Assembly (NCBI GenBank): GCA_015487535.1
Contig: WFPN01000215.1
Location: forward strand, 1 to 7,008
Length of the DNA: 7,008 nucleotides
Reading direction: 5' to 3'
Origin: Aquificaceae bacterium
Lineage (GTDB): Bacteria; Aquificota; Aquificia; Aquificales; Aquificaceae
In this document: piece by piece, positions 1 to 5,658 of the stretch
Position numbering within the stretch: position 1 is the stretch's first letter
Layout: every line of letters begins with the position of its first letter
Notes under the pieces: generated by a model
Told to the model about the DNA's origin: nothing
Seen by the model: only the letters and a program-made list of their open reading frames with translations
Database searches by the model: none
Made by a program: the position numbers and the translations under genes

Positions 1-817
1 CCGGATGCTCCATAGCGTGGATAAGGGCAACCCCCAGGTGGTCTATCGCTATACCGGCGAGCATTGAGGCGTAGGCGAGCTTCTCTCTAGCTTCGTAGTT
101 CTCAGGCTCCTCGACCGCAACGGGAAGCCATCTAGATATCAGCTCTATAGCCCTTACCGAATACTCCTCTGCCATGAAGTTCTCCACCCTGTTGGTGAGG
201 GACTCAAGGGCGTGGGTGAGGGCGTCGAAGCCTGTGATGGCGGTGCGCTCCGGGCCCATGGTGATAGTAAGCTCTGGGTCTACTATCGCTACCTTCGGGT
301 AGTTCAGGCTGTGGGAGAGGACGAGCTTCTCCTTTCTTATCTCGTTGGTGATAACAGAATACTTGTCCACCTCGCTACCCGTTCCCGCGGTGGTGGGGAT
401 GCATATGACGGGCCTGCTCAGGTAGGGAACTAGTCTGGGTCCCTCTGGGTATTTGACGTAGTCCCACACCGAACCTTCGTTGGAGGAGACTATGGATATG
501 GCTTTCGCTGTGTCGAGGGCGCTTCCCCCTCCGAGGCCGATTATGAAGTCCACCTTCTCCTCAACCGCTATCCGTGCCCCCTCGTTTACTATCCTGTCGG
601 TGGGGTTTGGGATAACCTCGTTGTAGAGGATGTACTCCTGGATTCCGTGGGAGTTAAGGGATCTTATGACCTTGTCCAGAGCTCCGCTCTTTTTAGCGCT
701 CTCTTTTCCCGTTACTATAAGGGCTTTGAAGCCGTACCTGCGGGCCACCTCACCGGTCTTCTCTACCGCTCCCTTTCCGAAGAAGACCTCGACAGGTCTG
801 TAGAAGTTTATGACCAT
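1..817 (-). CDS. Iron-containing alcohol dehydrogenase (3' part beyond window)
   Basis: NAD(P)-dependent, group III (iron-type) alcohol dehydrogenase of the FucO/DhaT/GldA superfamily, expected to interconvert an alcohol and an aldehyde or ketone in the cytoplasm. The visible 272 residues cover the Rossmann-like N-terminal domain and the start of the helical metal domain; the family is usually 380-390 residues, so about 110 C-terminal residues lie off the left edge. Seen: the nucleotide-binding GGGSALDTAK at residues 96-105, PTTAGTGSE near 141-149, and FDALTHALE at 197-205 supplying metal ligands D198 and H202. IHAMEHP at 266-272 supplies H267; the fourth ligand would be just outside the window. 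The ATG at 817 lies 6 nt after the stop of a small membrane ORF and has no clear Shine-Dalgarno, so translation may be coupled to it or start from a very short leader. Substrate cannot be told from sequence; 1,3-propanediol or butanol dehydrogenase are possible. Confidence 0.93.
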   Translation of the reverse strand, partial: MVINFYRPVEVFFGKGAVEKTGEVARRYGFKALIVTGKESAKKSGALDKVIRSLNSHGIQEYILYNEVIPNPTDRIVNEGARIAVEEKVDFIIGLGGGSALDTAKAISIVSSNEGSVWDYVKYPEGPRLVPYLSRPVICIPTTAGTGSEVDKYSVITNEIRKEKLVLSHSLNYPKVAIVDPELTITMGPERTAITGFDALTHALESLTNRVENFMAEEYSVRAIELISRWLPVAVEEPENYEAREKLAYASMLAGIAIDHLGVALIHAMEHP

Positions 818-823
818 GGGAGT

Positions 824-919
824 TTAAATTATACCGAGCCATCTCAGGATCAAATAGATAACCACCGCAAAACCTATGCACCCTGCACAGGCTATAAGGA
901 ATCTGGCGAGCTTTCCCAT
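824..919 (-). CDS. Small single-pass membrane peptide, unrecognised (31 aa)
   Basis: I do not recognise this peptide. It starts MGKLARF, has a hydrophobic stretch from about residue 7 to 26 that contains two cysteines (C11 and C14, in the run ACAGC), and ends LRWLGII. The basic N-terminus (K3, R6) followed by one strong transmembrane helix is typical of small bacterial membrane proteins. Support for it being a gene: it ends 6 nt before the alcohol dehydrogenase start on the same strand, as expected for an operon, and the reading gives a coherent hydrophobic helix. Against it: no Shine-Dalgarno at a normal distance (a GAGGAG lies 19 nt upstream of the ATG), and it is short enough to arise by chance. 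The frame stays open to 1024, but the upstream part is antisense to rfaE2 and is not membrane-like, so the ATG at 919 is preferred. Confidence 0.45.
   Translation of the reverse strand: MGKLARFLIACAGCIGFAVVIYLILRWLGII
828..833 (-). promoter_or_regulatory. Possible -10 hexamer TATAAT before the alcohol dehydrogenase
   Basis: A perfect TATAAT on the minus strand ends 10 nt before the dehydrogenase ATG at 817. If used, transcription would begin about 4 nt before the start codon. No good -35 is present (nearest TTGATC has a 14-bp spacer). The hexamer also encodes the last residues of the 31-aa ORF (Gly-Ile-Ile then TAA), so it may be chance. Confidence 0.3.
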
Positions 920-935
920 GTAATAGAATATACAC

Positions 936-1406
936 GTGCTCCTCGGGCTGGAAGAACTTCTAAAAAGACTCGAAAGGGAACGCACGGGAAAAAGGGTTGT
1001 ATTCACCAACGGATGCTTCGACATAATTCATGCGGGGCACGTGGACTACCTCGAGAAGGCGAAGAAACTCGGGGACATCCTCGTGGTGGGCCTGAACTCG
1101 GACAGCTCCGTGAAGAGGATAAAGGGCGAGAAAAGGCCCTTAATCCCTCAGGAGATGAGGGCAAAGGTCCTGAGTTCCCTGAAACCGGTCGATTACGTGG
1201 TTGTCTTTGAGGAGGATACTCCCCTGAGGCTTATAAAAGCTATCAAACCCGATGTCCTCGTGAAAGGCGGGGACTGGGATCTGGATAAGATAGTGGGAAG
1301 GGAGTTCGTAGAGTCATACGGAGGAGAGGTAAAGACCATACCTTTTGAGTTCGACATATCCACCTCAAAGATAGTGGATAGGATAATCAGGCTTTACTGC
1401 CGTTGA
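936..1406 (+). CDS. rfaE2: D-glycero-beta-D-manno-heptose-1-phosphate adenylyltransferase, stand-alone RfaE2
   Basis: Cytoplasmic nucleotidyltransferase that transfers AMP from ATP to heptose 1-phosphate, giving ADP-heptose for the LPS inner core. The 156 residues correspond to the C-terminal domain of E. coli HldE only; the ribokinase-type domain (HldA/RfaE1) is not fused here and must be encoded elsewhere. Seen: FTNGCFDIIHAGH at 23-35 with the HxGH nucleotide-binding motif at 32-35, VKGGDW at 109-114, and ISTSKIVDRI at 141-150 in place of the usual ISTTxII signature. The start is well fixed: GTG at 936 is the only usual start codon between an in-frame TAG at 924-926 and the conserved domain. 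No Shine-Dalgarno is visible; AT-rich TAGAAT at 924-929 could be a -10 giving a leaderless message. The 3' end overlaps the convergent acetyltransferase gene by 20 bp. Confidence 0.93.
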   Translation: MLLGLEELLKRLERERTGKRVVFTNGCFDIIHAGHVDYLEKAKKLGDILVVGLNSDSSVKRIKGEKRPLIPQEMRAKVLSSLKPVDYVVVFEEDTPLRLIKAIKPDVLVKGGDWDLDKIVGREFVESYGGEVKTIPFEFDISTSKIVDRIIRLYCR

Positions 1407-1881
1407 GGTCAAGGGTCATCCTCACCCAGTAGTTGTACTGTCCTTTTTCTCTAAAGCCGAAGTTTCTGTAAAACTCGATGGCCCTGTGGTTCTCGTCCCC
1501 GACCCAGAGCTCTGCGATGTGGAGTCCCTTGCTCCTAAAGTAGTCGAGTATCTTCTCCATGAGGGCGTGGCCTATTCCTATCCCCTGGTACTCGGGCAGG
1601 ATCACTATCTCGTGTATTGCGCCTACCTTCTTGTGCTCTCTCTTGCTGAACCAGTTTGCGTCCCCGGCTACGAAACCCACTATCCTCCCGTCCACCTTAG
1701 CGACGAATATGCCCTCCGGATCCCTCCTCCAGAGCCATCTCATGTAGGCTCTTACATCCTCCGGATGGGTGTAGGAGTACTCTTCGAGCCCCCTGTACCC
1801 TTCGAGGTAAACCTTCGCAAGCTCTTCTAAGTCCTCCTCCTTCGCCCGCTCTATCTTAAAGTTCACCTTCTCCTTTCTCAT
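1387..1881 (-). CDS. GNAT family N-acetyltransferase (RimI-like)
   Basis: Acetyl-CoA-dependent N-acetyltransferase of the GNAT fold, 164 residues, presumably cytoplasmic. Seen: strand beta4 IHEIVILPEY at 89-98 followed by the pyrophosphate-binding loop QGIGIGHAL at 99-107 (the Q/RxxGxG/A motif), and the C-terminal ENHRAIEFYRNFGF at 130-143 that is typical of the acetyl-CoA side of RimI-like enzymes. The N-terminal half (YRGLEEYSYTHPEDVRAYM) would form the acceptor site and gives no clear substrate; protein N-termini, amino acids or small amines are all possible. The start ATG shares an ATGA with the lolA stop (4-nt overlap), with GGAGA about 8 nt upstream, so it is the last gene of the ilvE-peptidase-lolA operon and is probably translationally coupled to lolA. 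The C-terminus overlaps rfaE2 tail-to-tail. Confidence 0.88.
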   Translation of the reverse strand: MRKEKVNFKIERAKEEDLEELAKVYLEGYRGLEEYSYTHPEDVRAYMRWLWRRDPEGIFVAKVDGRIVGFVAGDANWFSKREHKKVGAIHEIVILPEYQGIGIGHALMEKILDYFRSKGLHIAELWVGDENHRAIEFYRNFGFREKGQYNYWVRMTLDLNGSKA

Positions 1882-2501
1882 CGGAGGTTCTCCGCCCTTC
1901 TCACCTTAGTATCCGGGGGGAGATCCAGCCTGAAGAGGTGTGATGAGGGAGTGTAGTTCTTGACAACGTCTATGAACTCTATGGTGGTTTCAGTTCCCTC
2001 CGAGTCCACCACCCTTATCCTCCTCGGATCCAGATCCTCATCCACCTCTACGTAAACCTCCTTTATATTTTCATCTTTTCTCTTGGGTCTGAGTATGACC
2101 ACCTTTAGGTTACCCTTCTCGAGTTCTCCAACCGGATCGAAAACCTCACCCAGGGGTCTTGAGAAGAAGAAGAGGGACTCTATCACCGGTGAGGTGTTGT
2201 TCTCTGTGCTGTCTATTATCGCCTCCTTGTCCTCCTCGTTGTATATGATTATCTCCTTGCCGTTCGAGACCATAACGATCCTGTCCGGGTAGGTGTACTC
2301 TATTCGGAACCTGCCATCCTTGGTGGCGTAGAATACGCCTTTGCTCAGCTCGGGCTTGGGATACCAGGAGTACCTCGTCTTTTGGACGAAGAATACCTTT
2401 ACGCTCTTTACGTCTTTTAGCTTCTCTTCCAGTTTCTTAAAGGTCGATGTGTCCGCAAGGGCGCTCGCTACCATTAAAAGCAGAAGGAGCAGGAACCGCA
2501 T
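1878..2501 (-). CDS. lolA: Outer membrane lipoprotein carrier protein LolA
   Basis: Periplasmic chaperone that takes lipoproteins released by the LolCDE transporter and carries them to the outer membrane. The 207-residue product begins with a clear Sec signal peptide: MRF, a run of six leucines, then VASALA with predicted cleavage after A16. The mature part follows the LolA half-barrel pattern: FFVQKTRYSW at 37-46, GVFYATKDGRFRIEY at 55-69, PDRIVMVSNGKEIIIYN at 72-88 and a C-terminal FRLDLPPDTKV at 190-200. Length matches the family (about 200 residues). It starts 12 nt after the peptidase stop and has no obvious Shine-Dalgarno; a TATATT at 2508-2513 sits too close to the ATG (6 nt) to be a convincing promoter. 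It overlaps the GNAT start by 4 nt. Its presence shows the cell has an outer membrane. Confidence 0.9.
   Translation of the reverse strand: MRFLLLLLLMVASALADTSTFKKLEEKLKDVKSVKVFFVQKTRYSWYPKPELSKGVFYATKDGRFRIEYTYPDRIVMVSNGKEIIIYNEEDKEAIIDSTENNTSPVIESLFFFSRPLGEVFDPVGELEKGNLKVVILRPKRKDENIKEVYVEVDEDLDPRRIRVVDSEGTETTIEFIDVVKNYTPSSHLFRLDLPPDTKVRRAENLR
1882..1894 (-). promoter_or_regulatory. Short hairpin covering the ribosome binding site of the GNAT gene
   Basis: On the minus strand CGGAG, a three-base loop AAC, then CTCCG form a perfect 5-bp stem ending directly at the GNAT start codon. The 5' arm contains the GGAG Shine-Dalgarno. It lies in the last codons of lolA, so ribosomes finishing lolA would open it, which fits translational coupling across the ATGA overlap. 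The stem is short and could be chance. Confidence 0.4.
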
Positions 2502-2513
2502 AGGATCAATATA

Positions 2514-3605
2514 TCACAGCTTCTCGAACCTTCTTACGAAGGAGCCCAGAACCTCGAACCACATCTCCACCACGTCCCAATTAACGGCCTCAGGGGTGTC
2601 GTAGAAGGTGTGTCTCAGGGTGAAGGGGTTTGAGGAGAGGAAGAGGGTCTCCACACCATTTTCCTTGAAGGGGATGTGATCGCTCCTTCCCCTTCTGCCT
2701 TCCCTGAAGGGGATATCCACCTTTATATCCTTTATATGTTTATAAAACTTCTCCATTATTCTCTCGCCGTTGTATCCCTCGGCGTCTTTGTATATCACCG
2801 CCGGGTTGTCCCATCCTACGGAGTCAATGTTTATAACGTACTCGGTGTACTTGAGATTCTTAACGTGATGTTTTGCCCCCTCGAGGCCCAGCTCCTCTGC
2901 GTCAGTTATCATGAACCTGAGCCTGTAAGGGAAGTAATAGGTATCCTTGAGTTCCTGTGCGAGGAGCATTAAAAGAGCTACGCCTACGGCGTTGTCTATC
3001 GTCCCCTTCACGAAGGGCTTAGAGTCCAGATGTGCGGTTATGTAGAGGAAGGGCCCTTTCCCTATGTCGAAGTAGAGGTTCTTTCCCCTCACCTTAGTCT
3101 TCTTAACCTTTGACTCTATCCTCACCTCCTTTCCGAGAAGATCGAAGGCGGTCTCCCTGTCCACCGAGAGGGCTAAAAAAGGCTCCCCGCTTATGTTTCC
3201 TATGTATGGGGAAACGAGCTCCTCCATGTAGAATATCGCCCCTACCGCGCCCCTCTCTTTCAGCTTCCTTACCTTCTCTTCCTCCCTCTCGCCGCCTACT
3301 TTAACTAGGGCTATCTTGCCCCTCACATCGTCTTCTTCCGGTACAACCTTCGCCTCCCTCTCACCCCACAGACTTCCCACGAAGGGGTACGCCTTTACCT
3401 CGGTTCCGTTGAGCTTGATCCTTCCTTCCAGGGGTATGTTCTTCTCAGTCTCGAAGCTCTCCTCCACGAAGGGGATACGTAGCTTCCTCAAGAACTTCCT
3501 TATGTAGTTCCTCGACTCCTCTATCCCGTCTGAGGAGGAGACTCTAGTCCGTGAGGATAGGAAGTGCGTTATCTCCTGAAGCTTTTCCAGCTGTTCACTT
3601 CTCAT
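2514..3605 (-). CDS. M28 family zinc metallopeptidase with protease-associated (PA) domain
   Basis: Two-zinc aminopeptidase-type enzyme, 363 residues. The catalytic domain is split by a PA-like insert around residues 70-165 (VRGKIALVKVGG, KERGAVGAIFYME). Conserved metal and catalytic residues are all visible: H192 in ITAHLDS, bridging D204 in TIDNAVGVA, catalytic E237 and ligand E238 in TDAEELGLEGA, D261 in INIDSVG, and H332 in RHTFYDTPE. SDHIPF at 308-313 is also typical of the family. There is no signal peptide or membrane segment, so it is predicted to be cytoplasmic, unlike many secreted M28 enzymes, and may trim peptides during turnover. Substrate (aminopeptidase or carboxypeptidase) cannot be told. 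Its ATG at 3605 overlaps the ilvE stop by 11 nt; no Shine-Dalgarno is evident, so translation may depend on coupling to ilvE. Confidence 0.9.
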   Translation of the reverse strand: MRSEQLEKLQEITHFLSSRTRVSSSDGIEESRNYIRKFLRKLRIPFVEESFETEKNIPLEGRIKLNGTEVKAYPFVGSLWGEREAKVVPEEDDVRGKIALVKVGGEREEEKVRKLKERGAVGAIFYMEELVSPYIGNISGEPFLALSVDRETAFDLLGKEVRIESKVKKTKVRGKNLYFDIGKGPFLYITAHLDSKPFVKGTIDNAVGVALLMLLAQELKDTYYFPYRLRFMITDAEELGLEGAKHHVKNLKYTEYVINIDSVGWDNPAVIYKDAEGYNGERIMEKFYKHIKDIKVDIPFREGRRGRSDHIPFKENGVETLFLSSNPFTLRHTFYDTPEAVNWDVVEMWFEVLGSFVRRFEKL

Positions 3606-4512
3606 ATACGGGCGTAAGCCAGCTCCTGTACCTTTCTATGTTCCCCCTCACGGCGTTGAAGTAAAGCTCCTGAAGCTGACGGGTTATTTCCCCTATCTTC
3701 CCGCTCCCTACCTTCCTGTTGTCCACCTCCACGACTGGCGTGACTTCGGCGGCCGTTCCCGTCAGGAATATCTCGTCTGCAACGTAGAGCTCACTCCTTG
3801 CAACCGCCCTCTCCTCCACCTTGACCACTAGATCGTTCTTTAAGAGGTTTATAACTGCCTTCCTTGTTATTCCCTCGAGTATGTGTTCGTTGTAAGCGGG
3901 TGTAACGGCCTTGCCCTCCCTTATCAGAAATATGTTCTCCCCAGACCCTTCCGAGACGTATCCCTGGGAGTTCAGAAGGAGGGCCTCGTCGTACCCTGCC
4001 ATCAGGGCCTCTGTCTTTGCGAGGGCGCTGTTCACGTAAGCTCCGGCCACCTTCCATCTGGAGGGTATGGAGTTGTCTTCGTTTCTCCTCCAGGAAGAGA
4101 CCTTGACCCTTATCCCCTGTGAGGTGTCCAGGTACCTGCCGAAGTTGTATGTGTACATCGCTATCTCGGGGGTGTACCCTATCAGCTTTGGAGTTAGGGC
4201 GAGATCTTTGAAATAGACTATCGGCCTTATGTAAACGTCCTGCTTTATACTGTTCTTGCTGAGGAGCTCCTTGGTTATATCGACCAGCTCTTCGGCCGTG
4301 TAAGGGAGCTCCATGAAGAGTGCTCTAGCGTTCTTGAGCAATCTCTCGAAGTGTTCCTTTGCGAAGAGGATGTAAAGCTGCTGGTGCTCCTCGTTCCAGT
4401 AGGCCCTTAAACCCTCGAATATGGCGGTCCCGTAATGGAAGGAGTTGGTCTTTATGTTTATGTTCGCCTCCTCTATGGGGACGAACTTACCCTCGAAAAA
4501 GGCGTACTCCAT
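3595..4512 (-). CDS. ilvE: Branched-chain amino acid aminotransferase
   Basis: PLP-dependent class IV transaminase that performs the last step of valine, leucine and isoleucine synthesis, using glutamate as amino donor. From the ATG at 4512 it is 305 residues, the usual family length, and begins MEYAFFEGKFVPIEEANI as homologs do. Seen: FHYGTAIFEGLRAYW at 25-39, the PLP lysine K154 in SRWKVAGAY, YVSEGSGENIF at 185-195 with the cofactor-binding E188, and FLTGTAAEVTPV at 249-260. The frame is open to 4635, but that extension runs antisense through the atpG start and is an artefact. A second in-frame ATG at 4530 would add MVESFL and is a genuine alternative: a TATTAT -10 would start the message about 6 nt before it. 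Neither start has a Shine-Dalgarno. It is the first gene of the minus-strand operon and is divergent from atpG. Confidence 0.94.
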   Translation of the reverse strand: MEYAFFEGKFVPIEEANINIKTNSFHYGTAIFEGLRAYWNEEHQQLYILFAKEHFERLLKNARALFMELPYTAEELVDITKELLSKNSIKQDVYIRPIVYFKDLALTPKLIGYTPEIAMYTYNFGRYLDTSQGIRVKVSSWRRNEDNSIPSRWKVAGAYVNSALAKTEALMAGYDEALLLNSQGYVSEGSGENIFLIREGKAVTPAYNEHILEGITRKAVINLLKNDLVVKVEERAVARSELYVADEIFLTGTAAEVTPVVEVDNRKVGSGKIGEITRQLQELYFNAVRGNIERYRSWLTPVYEK

Positions 4513-4538
4513 GAGGAAAGATTCTACCATAAAGTTTG

Positions 4539-4547
4539 TGCTATAAT
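4539..4547 (+). promoter_or_regulatory. Extended -10 promoter of atpG (TGCTATAAT)
   Basis: TG, one base, then a perfect TATAAT at 4542-4547, ending 11 nt before the atpG ATG. This is the full extended -10 consensus for the housekeeping sigma factor, which can work without a good -35; none is obvious at the usual spacing. Transcription would start near 4554-4556, leaving a leader of only 3-5 nt. The stretch between is ACCTCCCCGTT and has no Shine-Dalgarno, in keeping with a near-leaderless message. Confidence 0.7.
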
Positions 4548-4548
4548 A
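4543..4548 (-). promoter_or_regulatory. Overlapping -10 element (TATTAT) for ilvE
   Basis: The same AT core read on the minus strand gives TATTAT, one mismatch from consensus, with transcription expected near 4536. That leaves about 6 nt before the ATG at 4530 or 24 nt before the ATG at 4512. No convincing -35 is seen (ACAGCT at 17-bp spacing). Together with the plus-strand element it would form one bidirectional promoter. Confidence 0.5.
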
Positions 4549-4558
4549 CCTCCCCGTT

Positions 4559-5428
4559 ATGCCAAAGCTGTCCCCGAGAGACATAAGGAGAAAGATACAG
4601 GGTATAAAGAACACGAGAAGGATCACCAACGCCATGAAGGTGGTCTCGGCCGCAAAGCTCAGGCGTGCCCAAGAGCTCCTTTACTCCTCAAGACCTTATT
4701 CGGACAAGCTCTACGAGCTGGTCAGAGACCTCGCCGCCCACGTGGACAGGGAAACCCTGCCCCTCCTCGAGGAAAGGGAAGAAGGGAAAGTAGATCTCAT
4801 ACTTGTTACCGCGGACAGGGGCCTCGCGGGAGCCTTTAACTCCAACATAATAAGGGAAGCTGAGAAGTTCGTGGCTGAAAAGCGGGAGAAGGGAAGGCAG
4901 GTTAGCCTGATACTGATAGGAAGGAAAGGTTATCAGTATTTCTCCAAGAGGGACTACAGCATAGTCAAGGGGTACGATGAGGTCTTCAGGAAGGAGGTGA
5001 ACTTCGGGATAGCCAAAGAGGTCTCGGAGATAGTGAGGGAGAGGTTCACGAACCGCGAGGTGGACGCGGTCTATCTGATGAACAACGAGATGATAACGAG
5101 GGCGAGCTACAAGCCCGTTACCAGGAAGTTCCTGCCCTTCGAGCTTCCAGAGGAAGGTGCTGGGGGCATGGGCGTTTACACCTTCGAGGTGGACGAGGAA
5201 GAGTTCATGAACAACCTGGTGAACCTGTATCTGAACTACCAGATATACAGGGCTATGGTCGAGTCCAACGCCGCGGAGCACTTCGCGAGGATGGTGGCTA
5301 TGGACAACGCAACTAAGAACGCGGACGACCTAGTGAAGCAGTGGACCATGATCTTTAACAAGGCAAGGCAGGAGTCCATTACCCTCGAGCTTATAGATAT
5401 AGTTGGTGCCGCGGAAGCTATGAAGTGA
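4559..5428 (+). CDS. atpG: F1Fo ATP synthase subunit gamma
   Basis: Central stalk subunit of F1, 289 residues, rotating inside the alpha3-beta3 hexamer and linking it to the c-ring. Seen: the N-terminal coiled-coil strand with the invariant block RRKIQGIKNTRRITNAMKVV near 10-29 and SAAKLRRAQ following it, a central Rossmann-like domain starting at VDLILVTADRGLAGAFNSN, and the C-terminal helix ending ITLELIDIVGAAEAMK. The last block corresponds to the PROSITE-type gamma signature, with IVGAA where E. coli has IVSGAA. The ATG at 4559 is the natural start (MPKLSPRDIRRKI). Unusually for bacteria, atpA is not directly upstream: the neighbour is the divergent ilvE. The stop overlaps the GTG of the next small gene by 4 nt, so the gene heads a four-gene unit ending in atpD. 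Confidence 0.96.
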   Translation: MPKLSPRDIRRKIQGIKNTRRITNAMKVVSAAKLRRAQELLYSSRPYSDKLYELVRDLAAHVDRETLPLLEEREEGKVDLILVTADRGLAGAFNSNIIREAEKFVAEKREKGRQVSLILIGRKGYQYFSKRDYSIVKGYDEVFRKEVNFGIAKEVSEIVRERFTNREVDAVYLMNNEMITRASYKPVTRKFLPFELPEEGAGGMGVYTFEVDEEEFMNNLVNLYLNYQIYRAMVESNAAEHFARMVAMDNATKNADDLVKQWTMIFNKARQESITLELIDIVGAAEAMK

Positions 5429-5658
5429 GGGAATACCTTAGCAAGGCTATAGATGTAGAGATGCAGAGGTTTGGTTTGTTCTTTACTCTGATGATAGCCT
5501 CCGGTGGTGGGTCTGTGGGTGTGATGTTGGGGGAGTTCAGTGTATTCAAAGGATTTCTCGCTATAGCTGGAGTGCTTACGGCTTTCACCTCGGCTGGACT
5601 CGCTTTGAGGAGTTATATTAAGATAAACAAGCTCCTGGAGGAACTTAGAGGTGTTTGA
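5425..5658 (+). CDS. Two-helix small membrane protein between atpG and atpD, unrecognised (77 aa)
   Basis: I do not recognise a family. The GTG start shares a GTGA with the atpG stop, and GGAAG at 5413-5417 lies 7 nt upstream, as for a translationally coupled gene; an internal ATG at 5461 would give a shorter form. The product has a charged N-terminus (MREYLSKAIDVEMQR), a first hydrophobic helix at about 16-35 with a glycine-rich centre (ASGGGSVGV), a short loop GEFSVFK, a second helix at about 43-62, and a C-terminal amphipathic segment SYIKINKLLEELR. Basic residues at both ends suggest a hairpin with both termini in the cytoplasm. Its place inside the gamma-beta unit suggests a role in ATP synthase assembly or stability, by guilt of association only. 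It does not look like AtpI, AtpZ or subunit c by eye: no conserved carboxylate sits in the second helix. Confidence 0.8.
   Translation: MREYLSKAIDVEMQRFGLFFTLMIASGGGSVGVMLGEFSVFKGFLAIAGVLTAFTSAGLALRSYIKINKLLEELRGV
5637..5643 (+). promoter_or_regulatory. Ribosome binding site GGAGGAA deciding the start of the 37-aa gene
   Basis: A strong Shine-Dalgarno, GGAGGAA, sits 7 nt before the GTG at 5651, inside the last codons of the 77-aa gene. It is the main evidence that the very short ORF downstream is translated. Confidence 0.75.

Noticed and set aside
750..935. Alternative 61-codon frame starting at the minus-strand GTG at 935, just after GAGGAG
   Set aside because: It overlaps the dehydrogenase coding region out of frame, the GAGGAG-GTG spacing of 3 nt is too short, and the protein has no recognisable features.
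647..1210. 187-codon open frame on the plus strand
   Set aside because: Runs antisense over the dehydrogenase start and then out of frame through rfaE2, both of which have clear family motifs. The product is low-complexity and rich in Gly, Arg and Glu.
2508..2513. TATATT preceded by TG in the 12-nt gap before lolA, a possible internal promoter
   Set aside because: It ends only 6 nt before the lolA ATG, so transcription would start at or inside the first codon; no -35 is present and lolA is better explained as an operon member.
2715..2745. AT-rich tandem CCTTTATAT repeat and promoter-like TATAAA inside the peptidase gene
   Set aside because: It encodes the Lys/Ile-rich stretch KHIKDIKVDI in frame and lies more than 200 nt from the next start, so it is best explained by coding content.
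4513..4635. N-terminal extension of ilvE beginning MALVILLVFFIPCIF, which looks like a signal or membrane segment
   Set aside because: It is antisense to the first codons of atpG and crosses the atpG promoter; homologs begin at or near MEYAFFEGKF. The hydrophobicity is the complement of the Lys/Arg-rich gamma N-terminus.
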